Assembly (NCBI RefSeq): GCF_001982605.1
Contig: NZ_MLCN01000025.1
Location: 1-36,302, forward strand
Source: Alkanindiges hydrocarboniclasticus
Lineage (GTDB): Bacteria > Pseudomonadota > Gammaproteobacteria > Pseudomonadales > Moraxellaceae
Length of the DNA stretch: 36,302 bases
Direction of reading: 5' to 3'
This document shows, piece after piece, positions 8,038 to 16,579 of this stretch. The notes under the pieces were generated by a model. The model had not been told where the DNA came from. It did no database searches and saw only the letters and a list, made by a program, of their open reading frames with translations. The position numbers and the translations under genes were made by a program. The stretch's first letter is position 1. Each line of letters starts with the position of its first letter.

Positions 8038-8466
8038 TTAGACTTTTAGTTTTTTTAAGCCCTTTTTAATGCCGTTTTGCAGGCTGGCTTTAACAATGGG
8101 GCCAATTAACGGCAATCGACCTTTAAATTCAATGGTGTAATCCAGACGTGAGCGATTGCCCAGATCAATGAATTTCATTACACCATAATGATTCTTAATG
8201 GGAGCAAGGCCCTTGGTAATGGCATATTCGATCAGTTCATTTTCACGGTAAACCAGCGTGGTTTCTACAAAGGACGGTGCTAGTGGTAGTGACATCTTGC
8301 GGGCTGAACCCACGCCATTACGGCTATCCTTGCCATCCTGAATGCGCTGGATATTCATGGGGGCAAAAATCTGGCGCAGATTTTCATGCTCACTTAAAGC
8401 CGCAAACAGCTTGGCAACCGGAAAATCAAATTCCTGAACGATATGAACTTTTTGTGCTTTTAGCAT
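8038..8466 (-). CDS. SRPBCC (START/polyketide-cyclase-like) domain protein
   Basis: The 142 residues resemble the SRPBCC ligand-binding fold (polyketide cyclase/dehydrase group). There is an opening strand KVHIVQEFDFPVAKLFAALSE, a middle section with alternating strands (RKMSLPLAPSFVETTLVYREN, IEYAITKG) and a long C-terminal helix (GPIVKASLQNGIKKGLKKLK). Such proteins bind hydrophobic ligands in a helix-grip cavity, and the ligand here is unknown. A longer frame reaches 8544, but AGG 8 bases before the ATG at 8466 and the fold boundary support the shorter start. It stands alone on the minus strand, convergent with bfmS. Confidence 0.75.
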   Translation of the reverse strand: MLKAQKVHIVQEFDFPVAKLFAALSEHENLRQIFAPMNIQRIQDGKDSRNGVGSARKMSLPLAPSFVETTLVYRENELIEYAITKGLAPIKNHYGVMKFIDLGNRSRLDYTIEFKGRLPLIGPIVKASLQNGIKKGLKKLKV

Positions 8467-8624
8467 GCGAGTTACCTGATGGAAGAAAAGTAGGTTCGCT
8501 GCATAGTAGGCTACTGGCACTATTTTGACAATATAGGTTGTCAAAACAAATAATCATGCAAAATTTTATTTCTTGGCCCTTAACAACAACACCTGACTTA
8601 GAGCTACTTTTTGTTGATGCCCAG

Positions 8625-9092
8625 TTAAAGCATCTCGACTTCCAGTAACTGACTAATTTCCTGATAAATATGATGCTTCTGCTGAACCGGGTCATGATGA
8701 CTGTGGGTAATATTTTCAATACTCAAAATTTTTCGATATTGATCTTTAAGCAGGTATTCACTGGGCGGGCAAATCAGGACTTTAGGATATTTGCGCTTAC
8801 CAAACTGGTCAGCAGTAATATCAATGACAATGTTGTCGTCGGTTAACCAAACATGGCATTTACGACTACCACGCAGCTTAAAGGCGGTGACAATATTGAA
8901 ATTGGGATAGCCTTTTGACTTTAAGTAGGCATTCAGCATTTCACTGGTATAGTCGCACCATAAAGTAGGAAACGTATTCAGGTTGCTGCCACAATAATGC
9001 AAGTGGGGGTAAACTTCGGGTTGATCACGTAAAGTTTCCATGGCTTTTCTAAAACGGGTGACATGGGTGGTAATGTCTTGCAGGTGACTCAT
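8625..9092 (-). CDS. Transglutaminase-like cysteine-peptidase-fold protein, function unknown
   Basis: The 155 residues carry a Cys-His-Asp layout typical of transglutaminase-like/papain-fold proteins: C46 in TLWCDYTSEMLNAYL at the start of a helix, then H80 in KCHVWLTDDN, then D91 in the strand IVIDITADQFG. The HVW and DITADQF motifs are the recognisable part. The substrate cannot be predicted, and the fold could serve hydrolysis, cross-linking or a non-catalytic role. No signal peptide is seen, so it is probably cytoplasmic. Nothing in the neighbourhood suggests a partner. Confidence 0.6.
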   Translation of the reverse strand: MSHLQDITTHVTRFRKAMETLRDQPEVYPHLHYCGSNLNTFPTLWCDYTSEMLNAYLKSKGYPNFNIVTAFKLRGSRKCHVWLTDDNIVIDITADQFGKRKYPKVLICPPSEYLLKDQYRKILSIENITHSHHDPVQQKHHIYQEISQLLEVEML

Positions 9093-9286
9093 AACAATGA
9101 TGCAGTTTATAAAATAGGCGCGTAGTGTAGTGGAAGCCAGCCAGATAATCTGTGTAGTACACCTTTGCTTACCTTAATTGTAGTGCTGGATGTAGCCGGA
9201 TGAAGTGGCATGATTGGCCCTCGCATTCAAGTCCAGCTTTCGTCTTGCACCCGGGCAGAGTAATACTGCGCTTCTCCTCGTTCACA

Positions 9287-9295
9287 TGTTATAAT
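9287..9295 (+). promoter_or_regulatory. Extended -10 promoter of prfC
   Basis: TGTTATAAT contains a perfect -10 hexamer with the extended TG motif, 38 bases before the prfC start. No clear -35 hexamer is seen, as expected for an extended -10 promoter. Nothing else is recognised in the 240-base gap before prfC, and no tRNA fold was found there. Confidence 0.55.
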
Positions 9296-9332
9296 TCGCG
9301 CCTTATTTTTTTGGTCTGTTGGATTGGTGGTT

Positions 9333-10928
9333 ATGACTGATTTTGCTCAAGAGCTGGCGCAGCAAGTCGCCCAGCGCAGAACCTTTGCGATTATTAGTCA
9401 CCCGGATGCCGGTAAAACCACCATGACCGAAAAATTGCTGCTTTGGGGCAAGGCCATTCAGGTTGCCGGTACAGTCAAAAGCCGCAAGTCTGACCGCGCG
9501 GCTACTTCCGACTGGATGGAAATGGAAAAAGAACGGGGTATTTCCATTACCACTTCGGTTATGCAGTTTCCCTATAAAAATCATATTGTTAATTTGCTGG
9601 ATACACCGGGACACGAAGACTTCTCGGAAGACACCTATCGCACATTGACGGCAGTGGATTCTGCGTTAATGGTGATTGATGGAGCCAAAGGGGTTGAAGA
9701 ACGTACTATCAAGCTGATGGAAGTGTGCCGTATGCGGGATACGCCAATCATTTCTTTTGTCAACAAAATGGACCGTGAAATTCGCGATCCGCTTGAATTG
9801 CTGGATGAAATTGAAAACGTTCTGAAAATTCGCTGCGTGCCTATTACCTGGCCAATTGGTACCGGCAAGGACTTTGCGGGTGTTTATCATCTGGGGCAAA
9901 ACAAAACCTATTTATATCAGCATGGACAAGGTTCACGTATTGTCGAGCTTGAAGTCCGTGAAGGGTATGATTACCCGGATATTCGGGAGAAAGTGGGTGT
10001 ACTGGCATTTAGCGCCTTTGAAGAATCACTTGAACTGGCACAAATGGCACATGAGGATTTTGACCAGCAGCAATTTCTAACGGGCCAGCAAACGCCGGTT
10101 TTATTTGGTACAGCCTTGGGTAATTTTGGTGTTGACCAAGTACTGGATGCCTTTGTGGACTGGGCACCTGCACCCAAAGCCCATCCGGCCAAGGAGCGTC
10201 AGGTTGATGCCACTGAAGCAGGGTTTAGCGGTTTTGTGTTCAAGATTCAGGCCAACATGGACCCCAAGCATCGTGACCGGATTGCCTTTATGCGTATTTG
10301 TTCCGGCAAGTATGAAAAAGGCCTGAAGATGAACCATGTAAGGCTGGGTAAGGAAGTGCGGATTAGTGATGCACTGACCTTTCTGGCAGGCGAGCGTGAG
10401 CATCTGGAAGAGGCCTGGCCGGGTGACATTATTGGCTTGCATAATCATGGAACGATTCAGATTGGCGATACCTTTACCAATGGCGAGAATTTACACTTTA
10501 CTGGCATTCCACATTTTGCTCCGGAAATGTTCCGCCGGGTTCGCTTAAAAGATCCTTTAAAGTCCAAGCAATTGCAAAAAGGTCTAAAGGAATTATCAGA
10601 AGAAGGGGCAACGCAGGTTTTTATGCCACAAATCAGCAATGACCTCATTCTGGGCGCAGTAGGGGTATTACAGTTTGATGTGGTGGCCTATCGCTTGAAA
10701 GAAGAGTATAAGGTCGATTGCGTGTATGAGCCGATTAGCGTGAATACGGTACGCTGGATTCATTGTAATGATGAAAAAACCTTAAATGAGTTCAAGAAAA
10801 AAGCGCATGACCAGCTGTCACTGGATGGTGGCGGACACCTGACCTATCTGGCCCCCAGCCGTGTCAACCTGCAAATTATGCAGGAGCGCTGGCCGGATAT
10901 TGAGTTCAGATCAACCCGTGAGCACTAA
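9333..10928 (+). CDS. prfC: Peptide chain release factor 3 (RF3)
   Basis: RF3 is the translational GTPase that recycles RF1/RF2 from the ribosome after peptide release. The 531 residues begin [20 protein letters not shown]. The GTP-binding motifs are SHPDAGKTT (G1), DTPGHEDF (G3) and NKMD (G4), followed by the RF3-type beta-barrel and C-terminal domains (for example [15 protein letters not shown] and [12 protein letters not shown] near the end). Length and order match the family. The ATG at 9333 was chosen over an in-frame TTG at 9324 because it gives the usual RF3 N-terminus. It has its own extended -10 promoter and a candidate mini-ORF overlaps its stop. Confidence 0.96.
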   Translation: MTDFAQELAQQVAQRRTFAIISHPDAGKTTMTEKLLLWGKAIQVAGTVKSRKSDRAATSDWMEMEKERGISITTSVMQFPYKNHIVNLLDTPGHEDFSEDTYRTLTAVDSALMVIDGAKGVEERTIKLMEVCRMRDTPIISFVNKMDREIRDPLELLDEIENVLKIRCVPITWPIGTGKDFAGVYHLGQNKTYLYQHGQGSRIVELEVREGYDYPDIREKVGVLAFSAFEESLELAQMAHEDFDQQQFLTGQQTPVLFGTALGNFGVDQVLDAFVDWAPAPKAHPAKERQVDATEAGFSGFVFKIQANMDPKHRDRIAFMRICSGKYEKGLKMNHVRLGKEVRISDALTFLAGEREHLEEAWPGDIIGLHNHGTIQIGDTFTNGENLHFTGIPHFAPEMFRRVRLKDPLKSKQLQKGLKELSEEGATQVFMPQISNDLILGAVGVLQFDVVAYRLKEEYKVDCVYEPISVNTVRWIHCNDEKTLNEFKKKAHDQLSLDGGGHLTYLAPSRVNLQIMQERWPDIEFRSTREH

Positions 10929-11088
10929 TTCTGCCCGCAAAAAACAGCAGCACGTTTCATTCAAGTCACTGCTCAAGTTATCGGCAGTGGCTTTAGTGGC
11001 ACTATTCATGCCACGCAGTACTCAGCGACCGGCTCATCAACCACTAGAAAAAACTTCAGGCTCAAATCCTGTACAACAAAAAAAGTAA
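10918..11088 (+). CDS. Possible 56-residue ORF overlapping the prfC stop
   Basis: A GTG at 10918 overlaps the last 11 bases of prfC and opens a 56-residue frame beginning [16 protein letters not shown] basic N-terminus is followed by a short hydrophobic segment ([14 protein letters not shown]) and a polar tail that ends in VQQKK. This could be a small membrane or exported peptide coupled to prfC. The overlap is the main support. No strong ribosome binding site is visible and I recognise no family, so it may be chance. Confidence 0.3.
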   Translation: MSTNSARKKQQHVSFKSLLKLSAVALVALFMPRSTQRPAHQPLEKTSGSNPVQQKK

Positions 11089-11243
11089 TGGAGTTAATAG
11101 CTCAATACAGCAACTACAGATTGCGGGCAAAAGTCGCAGTAATTTACAGTTCCACTATAAAATCACTTCGGCATTGCTGATAAAAAACTTAAATTTAGCT
11201 TTAAAATCAGGCTGGTTTATTAATTAAATTATATAATTGCCTT
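11089..11243. other. AT-rich intergenic region with a -10 element close to the lipoprotein start
   Basis: No gene is seen. A TATAAT hexamer at 11232-11237 ends only 6 bases before the ATG at 11244, and no purine-rich ribosome binding site lies between. If this is the real promoter, the downstream lipoprotein mRNA would be leaderless. No convincing -35 element is seen. Confidence 0.35.
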
Positions 11244-12131
11244 ATGAATAAAATCGCAATCAGTACACTGCTGGCCTGTAGTGGCTTTATGGGCCTGACA
11301 GCTTGCCAGAAGCCCAATGATACTGCCGAGCAGGCTAATACGCCAGCGGCCAGTACCGTGAAGCAACAACAGGCTGTTACTGGCCAGATCACCGCCAAGA
11401 CTGCCAAGGCCAATTATACTTTGCCGTCCTGTCAGGCAGAAGGTTGCCCGCAAATTGACATTCAGCGGCTGGAAACCAATAAGCCATGGGTTAACCAGTT
11501 TCTGGACCAGCAAATTCTTAAGCTATCCAATGTGCAATTGACCGAGCAGCCTGCCAAGCTGACGACTTTACAGGCCCATGTCGATCGCTTTGTTCAATCT
11601 GCCAAACAGGACAGTGCGGCGCGTGGTGCCCCAGTGCCTTATACCATGCAGGTCACCCCTGAGTTCTTGGGTGAAAAAGGCAACATTGCCCTGTTTAAGA
11701 TCAGTGCTGCTTTTTATAGCGGTGGCGCCCATGGCAGTGCGCTGGACAATTATTACAATCTGGATTTAAAGCTAAAAAAACAGCTTAAGCTGACCGATAT
11801 TGTATTGGCGGAGCAACAGCCCAAACTGTATGAGCTGGTTCACCAGCAATATGCAGACTGGGTGAAGCAAAATGATTTATCTACCGATCTGGCAAAATAT
11901 GAGCAGGACTGGCCATTCAAGTTAACCGATAATTTTACTTTTGGTAGCGAAGGCTTGGTGTTTTCATATGGACAGTATGAAATTGGCCCTTATGCAGTGG
12001 GCATGCCGGAATTTACCATTCCTTACGCCCAGTTGGAGGGCATTATTAAGCCGGACTATTTAACGGCACCTGTGCAATTGCAAAAACGGCAACCTGCTGT
12101 TGAAGAAGATGCGTCCACTACCCCTGATTGA
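11244..12131 (+). CDS. DUF3298 (RsiV-like) lipoprotein
   Basis: A 295-residue envelope protein. The signal peptide MNKIAISTLLACSGFMGLTAC ends in a lipobox (LTAC) with lipidated Cys21. After a low-complexity Ala/Thr/Gln linker comes a DUF4163/DUF3298-type domain. The features seen are SGGAHGSALDNYYNLDLK (the GGAHG turn), KQLKLTDIV, and a C-terminal block GSEGLVFSYGQYEIGPYAVGMPEFTIPYAQL that is characteristic of DUF3298. The RsiV anti-sigma factor uses this domain to bind lysozyme, but many homologues have unknown ligands and no sigma gene is present here. Its 3' end overlaps the TatD gene by 23 bases. Confidence 0.8.
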   Translation: MNKIAISTLLACSGFMGLTACQKPNDTAEQANTPAASTVKQQQAVTGQITAKTAKANYTLPSCQAEGCPQIDIQRLETNKPWVNQFLDQQILKLSNVQLTEQPAKLTTLQAHVDRFVQSAKQDSAARGAPVPYTMQVTPEFLGEKGNIALFKISAAFYSGGAHGSALDNYYNLDLKLKKQLKLTDIVLAEQQPKLYELVHQQYADWVKQNDLSTDLAKYEQDWPFKLTDNFTFGSEGLVFSYGQYEIGPYAVGMPEFTIPYAQLEGIIKPDYLTAPVQLQKRQPAVEEDASTTPD

Positions 12132-12951
12132 TACGCACACACATTTTGATGTGGCCGAGTTTGATCCTGACCGCTTGCAACTGGCGATACTGGCCAAACA
12201 GCGTGGTGTGCAAGCACTGGTGCTGATTGGCTTTCTGGCGCAACGCTTTAATACACTGGTACAAGTGCAGCAGCAAATTAATCAGGCTGCCACTCCCCAT
12301 CCACAAGCCTTGCTGGCGCCGGGATTACATCCTTTTTATATTCAAGAGCATACAGTAGATCATTTGCAACAACTGGAACAACTGATTAAAAGCCAGCAGG
12401 TGGTTGCCATTGGGGAAATTGGCCTTGATACCTTTACCAAAGCCATGAAACAACCTGAAGTGTTTGCACGGCAACAGGCGTTTTTTTCAGCGCAACTGGA
12501 GCTGGCGCAACAGTCTAACCTGCCAGTGTTGCTGCACATTCGTCGTGCACATGCAGAAACGCTGGCTCTGTTAAAAAAGCACAACTTTAAACAGGGTGGC
12601 ATTGCACATGCTTTTGGCGGCGGGATACAGGAGGCCAAGGCCTTTATTCAAATGGGATTTAAACTCGGTGTAACCGGACAAGTAACTAATCCGAATGCCA
12701 GACGGTTGCATCAAGTGATTAAAACGGTTGGGGCAGCGCATTTGGTACTGGAAACCGATTGCCCTGATATGACACCGTTATGTTGCCAGCAATCGCATGA
12801 ACATCGCACCCGGAATACACCAGCTAACTTGCCTTATGTACTGGATGGTTTGAGCCAACTCTTAACAATGGATCAGGAGAAACTGGCAGGTCAGTTATGG
12901 GAAAATAGCCTGACTTGTCTCAACCTGAATCTGCCATTTGAACAAAAGTAA
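12109..12951 (+). CDS. TatD-family metal-dependent hydrolase, YjjV-like
   Basis: The 280-residue TIM-barrel metallohydrolase of the TatD DNase family is predicted to act as a 3'-5' exonuclease or other phosphoester hydrolase in the cytoplasm. Metal-site motifs are in order: IDTHTHFD near the N-terminus, GEIGLD (bridging Glu), LHIRRAH, AHAFGG and LETDCPD. Overall similarity is closest to E. coli YjjV (GLHP, then GVTGQVTNPNAR, then ETD). The start at 12109 (MRPLPLIDTHTHF) lies inside the end of the preceding lipoprotein gene. An alternative TTG at 12100 is less likely. The overlap suggests co-transcription, although the two products work in different compartments. Confidence 0.9.
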   Translation: MRPLPLIDTHTHFDVAEFDPDRLQLAILAKQRGVQALVLIGFLAQRFNTLVQVQQQINQAATPHPQALLAPGLHPFYIQEHTVDHLQQLEQLIKSQQVVAIGEIGLDTFTKAMKQPEVFARQQAFFSAQLELAQQSNLPVLLHIRRAHAETLALLKKHNFKQGGIAHAFGGGIQEAKAFIQMGFKLGVTGQVTNPNARRLHQVIKTVGAAHLVLETDCPDMTPLCCQQSHEHRTRNTPANLPYVLDGLSQLLTMDQEKLAGQLWENSLTCLNLNLPFEQK

Positions 12952-12973
12952 CATTGGGAAACGGGAAACCAAG

Positions 12974-13270
12974 ATGGAAAAAGAAAAAATTGCACGATTG
13001 GCCCTTAAAAATGCCTTAACGACAGGTGTTTTTAAACAAAATGTTTTGCTGTTTATTGAGCATCATCTGGATGAAGTCGAACCCGGGTACTGGAAGACCC
13101 ATTTTGGTACTACTCAACCTACGGCATTGCAGGTAGTTGATAAACTTGTATTACAGGATAACTCAGATGCAAATTTACTGGATTTCACCTTGCCTGATGA
13201 TGTTACCCAATATTTATTATGCGTTACGCTTGAGGGTAACCAGATAATAGATATATCAATGGAAAGCTGA
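12974..13270 (+). CDS. Small acidic protein, DUF2004-like
   Basis: The 98 residues start MEKEKIARLALKNALTTG and contain HHLDEVEPGYWKTHFGTTQPTA, then LLDFTLPDDVTQYLLCVTLEG and the terminal IDISMES. The pattern resembles DUF2004 proteins, which are small, soluble and without an assigned activity. This family match is from memory and moderate. A longer frame starts at 12938 inside tatD, but the ATG at 12974 follows a purine-rich stretch and fits better. It lies 22 bases after tatD on the same strand, probably in the same transcript. Confidence 0.6.
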   Translation: MEKEKIARLALKNALTTGVFKQNVLLFIEHHLDEVEPGYWKTHFGTTQPTALQVVDKLVLQDNSDANLLDFTLPDDVTQYLLCVTLEGNQIIDISMES

Positions 13271-13344
13271 TATTAAAAATTGACAGCCATTGTCTGAACA
13301 GAACAAAATAAATTGATTACCTACTGGTTTTGAAAATGCTTCCA

Positions 13345-14115
13345 ATGAACACTGATAACGATGAATACGAGCGCCGTTTTGCGGGTGCCGCACGAGTATA
13401 TGGTGAGCAGTCGTTTCATCAGTTTGAACAGGCTCATGTGATGGTCATTGGCATCGGCGGTGTAGGTTCATGGGCTGTTGAGGCATTGGCGCGTAGTGGC
13501 GTAGGAAGGCTAACGCTGGTCGATATGGATGTGCTGGTGGCATCCAATATCAATCGGCAGCTCCCGGCATTAACCGAAACTTTTGGCCATGGGAAAATTG
13601 ATGTCATGGCAGCGCGCATTAAAAGTATTAATCCACGTGTGCGCCTAAATTTGATAGATGACTTTCTTGCACCAGACAATGTAAAGACACTGCTTGAGCA
13701 GTATCAGCCGGATATTATTCTGGATTGCATTGATGATGTTAAGGCTAAGATTGCCCTGATTTTACATTGTCGCTTTAACAAGCTTCCATTGGTTGTTTCG
13801 GGTGGGGCAGGCGGCAAGCTTGATCCGCTAAAAATTCGGGTAGCGGATTTATCACAGACCGAGCAAGACCCGATGCTGGCCAAAATCCGCAGTGAGCTAC
13901 GCAATAGAGGCATCTGCAAAAAGCCCAAGGACAAGTTTGGGATTACCTGCATTTATTCAATTGATAATCCATTCAGCAATCAGGCAGTTTGTGAAACAAC
14001 GGTGAATGCAGGTGCTGGCCTGCGTTGTGGTGGTTATGGTTCCGCAGTAACTGTCACCGCGACTTTTGGTATGGTTGCAGCAGCTGAGGTATTAAAGAAA
14101 TTAGGCCAGATTTAA
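13345..14115 (+). CDS. tcdA: tRNA threonylcarbamoyladenosine dehydratase TcdA
   Basis: TcdA (CsdL) is an E1-like ATP-dependent enzyme that cyclises t6A37 to ct6A in tRNAs reading ANN codons. It has about 257 residues. The Rossmann/ATP motif GIGGVGSWAVEALARSGVG follows the family N-terminal signature ERRFAGAARVYG. Further features are VDMDVLVASNINRQ, DCIDDVKAKIALI and the Gly-rich VVSGGAGGKLDP. ATGs at 13336 and 13345 are both possible, and the second was chosen as closer to the family length. It ends 11 bases before the converging gene on the other strand. Confidence 0.94.
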   Translation: MNTDNDEYERRFAGAARVYGEQSFHQFEQAHVMVIGIGGVGSWAVEALARSGVGRLTLVDMDVLVASNINRQLPALTETFGHGKIDVMAARIKSINPRVRLNLIDDFLAPDNVKTLLEQYQPDIILDCIDDVKAKIALILHCRFNKLPLVVSGGAGGKLDPLKIRVADLSQTEQDPMLAKIRSELRNRGICKKPKDKFGITCIYSIDNPFSNQAVCETTVNAGAGLRCGGYGSAVTVTATFGMVAAAEVLKKLGQI

Positions 14116-14126
14116 TTTAATAACCC

Positions 14127-15152
14127 CTATAACTGTCCCATTAGTGTGCTGCGTTGGGTTGGTTTTACAGGTTCAATGATTGTTTGATTTATCAACGATG
14201 AATCTTCGAACTGTTTTATTTTCTGACTGACATTTGAATTAGGATATTTATTCTTAATAAACAAAAAAGCTTGTTTGGCTTCGCCCTCAATAACAGGTTT
14301 ATTTTCCTGCTCATTAAAGTATTCAATAGGACGAGTGTTATCCATTCCATGTATAAAAAAATATAAATAATAAGCCGCCAGTGTTTGTGCATCTTTTGCA
14401 AAGTAAGCATCAGGGTATTGCTTGGTATAATTTTCCCAAAAAATAGCCCGTTCACCTAATTCCTGCCAGGAAATGGCAATTGCAGCATCATAATAAAACT
14501 GCTGCTGATTTTGCTGCGCAATAGCCTTGATAAAAACCTGATCGGCTTGTGGCAGAGTAGGTGCAAAGCGTTTCACAATATAGTCTGGATTTAATCGAAT
14601 GATATAAAAACCTTCACCAATGTCCAGTAGGTCAAAATTATGATTTATTGCCTGACTAAACCATTTCTTTTGTTCAGGCTGCAATACAGTAAGCAATCTT
14701 TTAGCCAGCAAGGGTGGCTGATATTCTTCTGGCGTAACATCTAAAAAAAAATCATTATGACGGCTTAATTCTTTTTTTTCACCGTCTACCAGAGAAATAT
14801 GCTGATTGACGGCCTGTAGGAAGCTTTCCATCACTTCATAACGTTGTGCCAATGTCAGTCGTTTTAAATGTTGCTGTAAAAGCTGATCAGCTTTAATAAA
14901 ATCATTAAACTGCTTACTCTTGGCCAGCGTATGAATGGCATCTTTCAATAGCCCATAAGCATTGGGGTTTGATTGATGGTTAGCTGTCACAGAATATTTA
15001 ATTGATGGGCTGGAAGTTGCTAATACTGAATGAACTGCCGGGCTAAGATTATGCTGATAATAATAAAGACCAACAATCATGCCTGCCAGAATCAAGCCAA
15101 CAAATATAAGCAAAATAAAAATTTTTCTTTTAAAAATCATTATTAAAACCAT
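14127..15152 (-). CDS. Membrane-anchored protein of unknown function
   Basis: The 341 residues begin with a basic N-terminus and one hydrophobic span (about 9-31, KIFILLIFVGLILAGMIVGLYY), which fits an anchored or exported protein with a large periplasmic part. The rest is helical and rich in Gln, Lys and aromatic residues (for example AQRYEVMESFLQAVNQ, KAIAQQNQQQFYYDAA, AAYYLYFFIHGMDN), and could form TPR-like helical pairs. I do not recognise a family. Two in-frame ATGs (15152 and 15140) are possible. The gene is more AT-rich than the thiolase upstream of it, which hints at a lineage-specific origin. Confidence 0.6.
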   Translation of the reverse strand: MVLIMIFKRKIFILLIFVGLILAGMIVGLYYYQHNLSPAVHSVLATSSPSIKYSVTANHQSNPNAYGLLKDAIHTLAKSKQFNDFIKADQLLQQHLKRLTLAQRYEVMESFLQAVNQHISLVDGEKKELSRHNDFFLDVTPEEYQPPLLAKRLLTVLQPEQKKWFSQAINHNFDLLDIGEGFYIIRLNPDYIVKRFAPTLPQADQVFIKAIAQQNQQQFYYDAAIAISWQELGERAIFWENYTKQYPDAYFAKDAQTLAAYYLYFFIHGMDNTRPIEYFNEQENKPVIEGEAKQAFLFIKNKYPNSNVSQKIKQFEDSSLINQTIIEPVKPTQRSTLMGQL

Positions 15153-15204
15153 TTTTGTAGTAGGATTTTTCTAATTAAATATATTAAGAAAATTGAATGG
15201 AAAA

Positions 15205-15231
15205 GGATAGGCAGTTGAATGCTGCCTATCC
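15205..15231 (-). terminator. Terminator of the thiolase gene
   Basis: Perfect 10-bp arms GGATAGGCAG and CTGCCTATCC around a 7-base loop are followed on the minus strand by TTTTCC. It lies about 45 bases after the thiolase stop. Confidence 0.8.
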
Positions 15232-15273
15232 TTAAATTAGGTTAATCACGTCAACCTAATATGCGCACTAAAA

Positions 15274-16452
15274 TTACATCAATTCAATGGCAACAGCAGT
15301 GGCTTCACCACCACCAATGCACAGGGCTGCAATGCCTTTCTTGCCGCCCGTGCGTTTTAATGCATGGATCAGGCTCAGAATAATGCGCGAACCGGTAGAG
15401 CCTACCGGATGGCCCAGCGCACAGGCACCACCATGAATATTAACTTTCTCGGCATCCAGCTTGTAGTTATCAATGGCCGCCATAGTCACCATGGCAAATG
15501 CCTCATTGATTTCCCACAGGTCAACGTCTTCAGCATTCCAGCCAGCCTTGTCCAGCACTTTTTGAATTGCACCCACTGGCGCAATGGTAAATTCGCTAGG
15601 ATGCTGTGAATTGCTGGACGTTGCAACAATACGGGCCAGTGGTTGCAAGCCTTTGGCCTGAGCATTGGATTCAGAGGTCAGTACCAGCGCAGAGGCTCCA
15701 TCAGAAATAGAGCTGGCATTTGCTGCTGTAATCGTACCATCTTTGGCAAACGCTGGTTTTAAGCCAGGAATTTTGTCCAGTTTGGCGTTCAGCGGTTGTT
15801 CATCCTGAGCAACAGTTTCTTCACCTTTACGGGTTTTTACCGGAACTGCCACAATCTCGTCTTTGAAATAACCTTCATTGATTGCAACTTGCGCGCGCTT
15901 TAATGAACGAATAGCAAAATCATCCATTTGTTCACGGGTGTAGCTCATTTTGTTGGCCATATCCTGAGCAAAAGAACCCATCAGACGACCAGTTTCTGCA
16001 TCTTCCAGACCATCAAGGAACATATGATCCTTAATTTCGCCATGGCCCATGCGAAAACCACCACGCGCTTTAGCCAGTACATAAGGCGCATTGGTCATGG
16101 ATTCCATGCCACCCGCTACCACGACATTGGCGCTACCAGCCTTAATCATATCAGTGGCTTGCATGACGGCTTTCATGCCAGAACCACACAACTTGTTAAT
16201 GGTCACGGCACCGGTATTATCCGGTAAGCCAGCTTGACGCATTGCCTGACGCGCAGGACCCTGCTTTAAACCACCCGGCAATACGCAGCCCATGATAACT
16301 TCTTCAACATCAGTAGGTTGCAATCCAGCACGCTGCACTGCTTCCCGAATGGCGACTGCACCTAGCTCTGGTGCAGTAACGCTAGCCAGAGAGCCCTGGA
16401 AGCCACCCATTGCGGTACGTGCGCCATTAACAATCACAACTGATTCAGACAT
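15274..16452 (-). CDS. Acetyl-CoA C-acetyltransferase (biosynthetic-type thiolase)
   Basis: The 392-residue thiolase interconverts two acetyl-CoA and acetoacetyl-CoA in the cytoplasm. It has the full catalytic set at the classical positions: nucleophile C89 in NKLCGSGMKAVM, H348 in GGACALGHPVGSTGSR and C378 in CIGGGEATA, plus NEAFAM. The length and residue numbering match PhaA/AtoB-type enzymes. It may also act on longer 3-ketoacyl-CoAs. A GGAG site precedes the ATG. It is a single-gene unit with its own terminator. No other beta-oxidation or polyhydroxybutyrate gene is adjacent, so the pathway cannot be assigned from context. Confidence 0.93.
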   Translation of the reverse strand: MSESVVIVNGARTAMGGFQGSLASVTAPELGAVAIREAVQRAGLQPTDVEEVIMGCVLPGGLKQGPARQAMRQAGLPDNTGAVTINKLCGSGMKAVMQATDMIKAGSANVVVAGGMESMTNAPYVLAKARGGFRMGHGEIKDHMFLDGLEDAETGRLMGSFAQDMANKMSYTREQMDDFAIRSLKRAQVAINEGYFKDEIVAVPVKTRKGEETVAQDEQPLNAKLDKIPGLKPAFAKDGTITAANASSISDGASALVLTSESNAQAKGLQPLARIVATSSNSQHPSEFTIAPVGAIQKVLDKAGWNAEDVDLWEINEAFAMVTMAAIDNYKLDAEKVNIHGGACALGHPVGSTGSRIILSLIHALKRTGGKKGIAALCIGGGEATAVAIELM

Positions 16453-16579
16453 ATTTCACTCCTAACATGCGCACCCGGAATAAAGAGGGATAGGTGCACC
16501 CAATATAAAATGGGCACAGTATACAAAAATTATAGCCCTGCACGGCAATTAATCGTCAGAAACAACAGAATCCATTGAT

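Noticed and set aside
8426-8719. 97-residue minus-strand frame spanning the gap between the SRPBCC gene and the transglutaminase-like gene
   Set aside because: It overlaps both real genes in another frame and has no start signal or recognisable motif.
9093-9332. Possible tRNA or small RNA before prfC
   Set aside because: The gap was read for a cloverleaf and anticodon arm and none was found. The only supported element is the extended -10 promoter.
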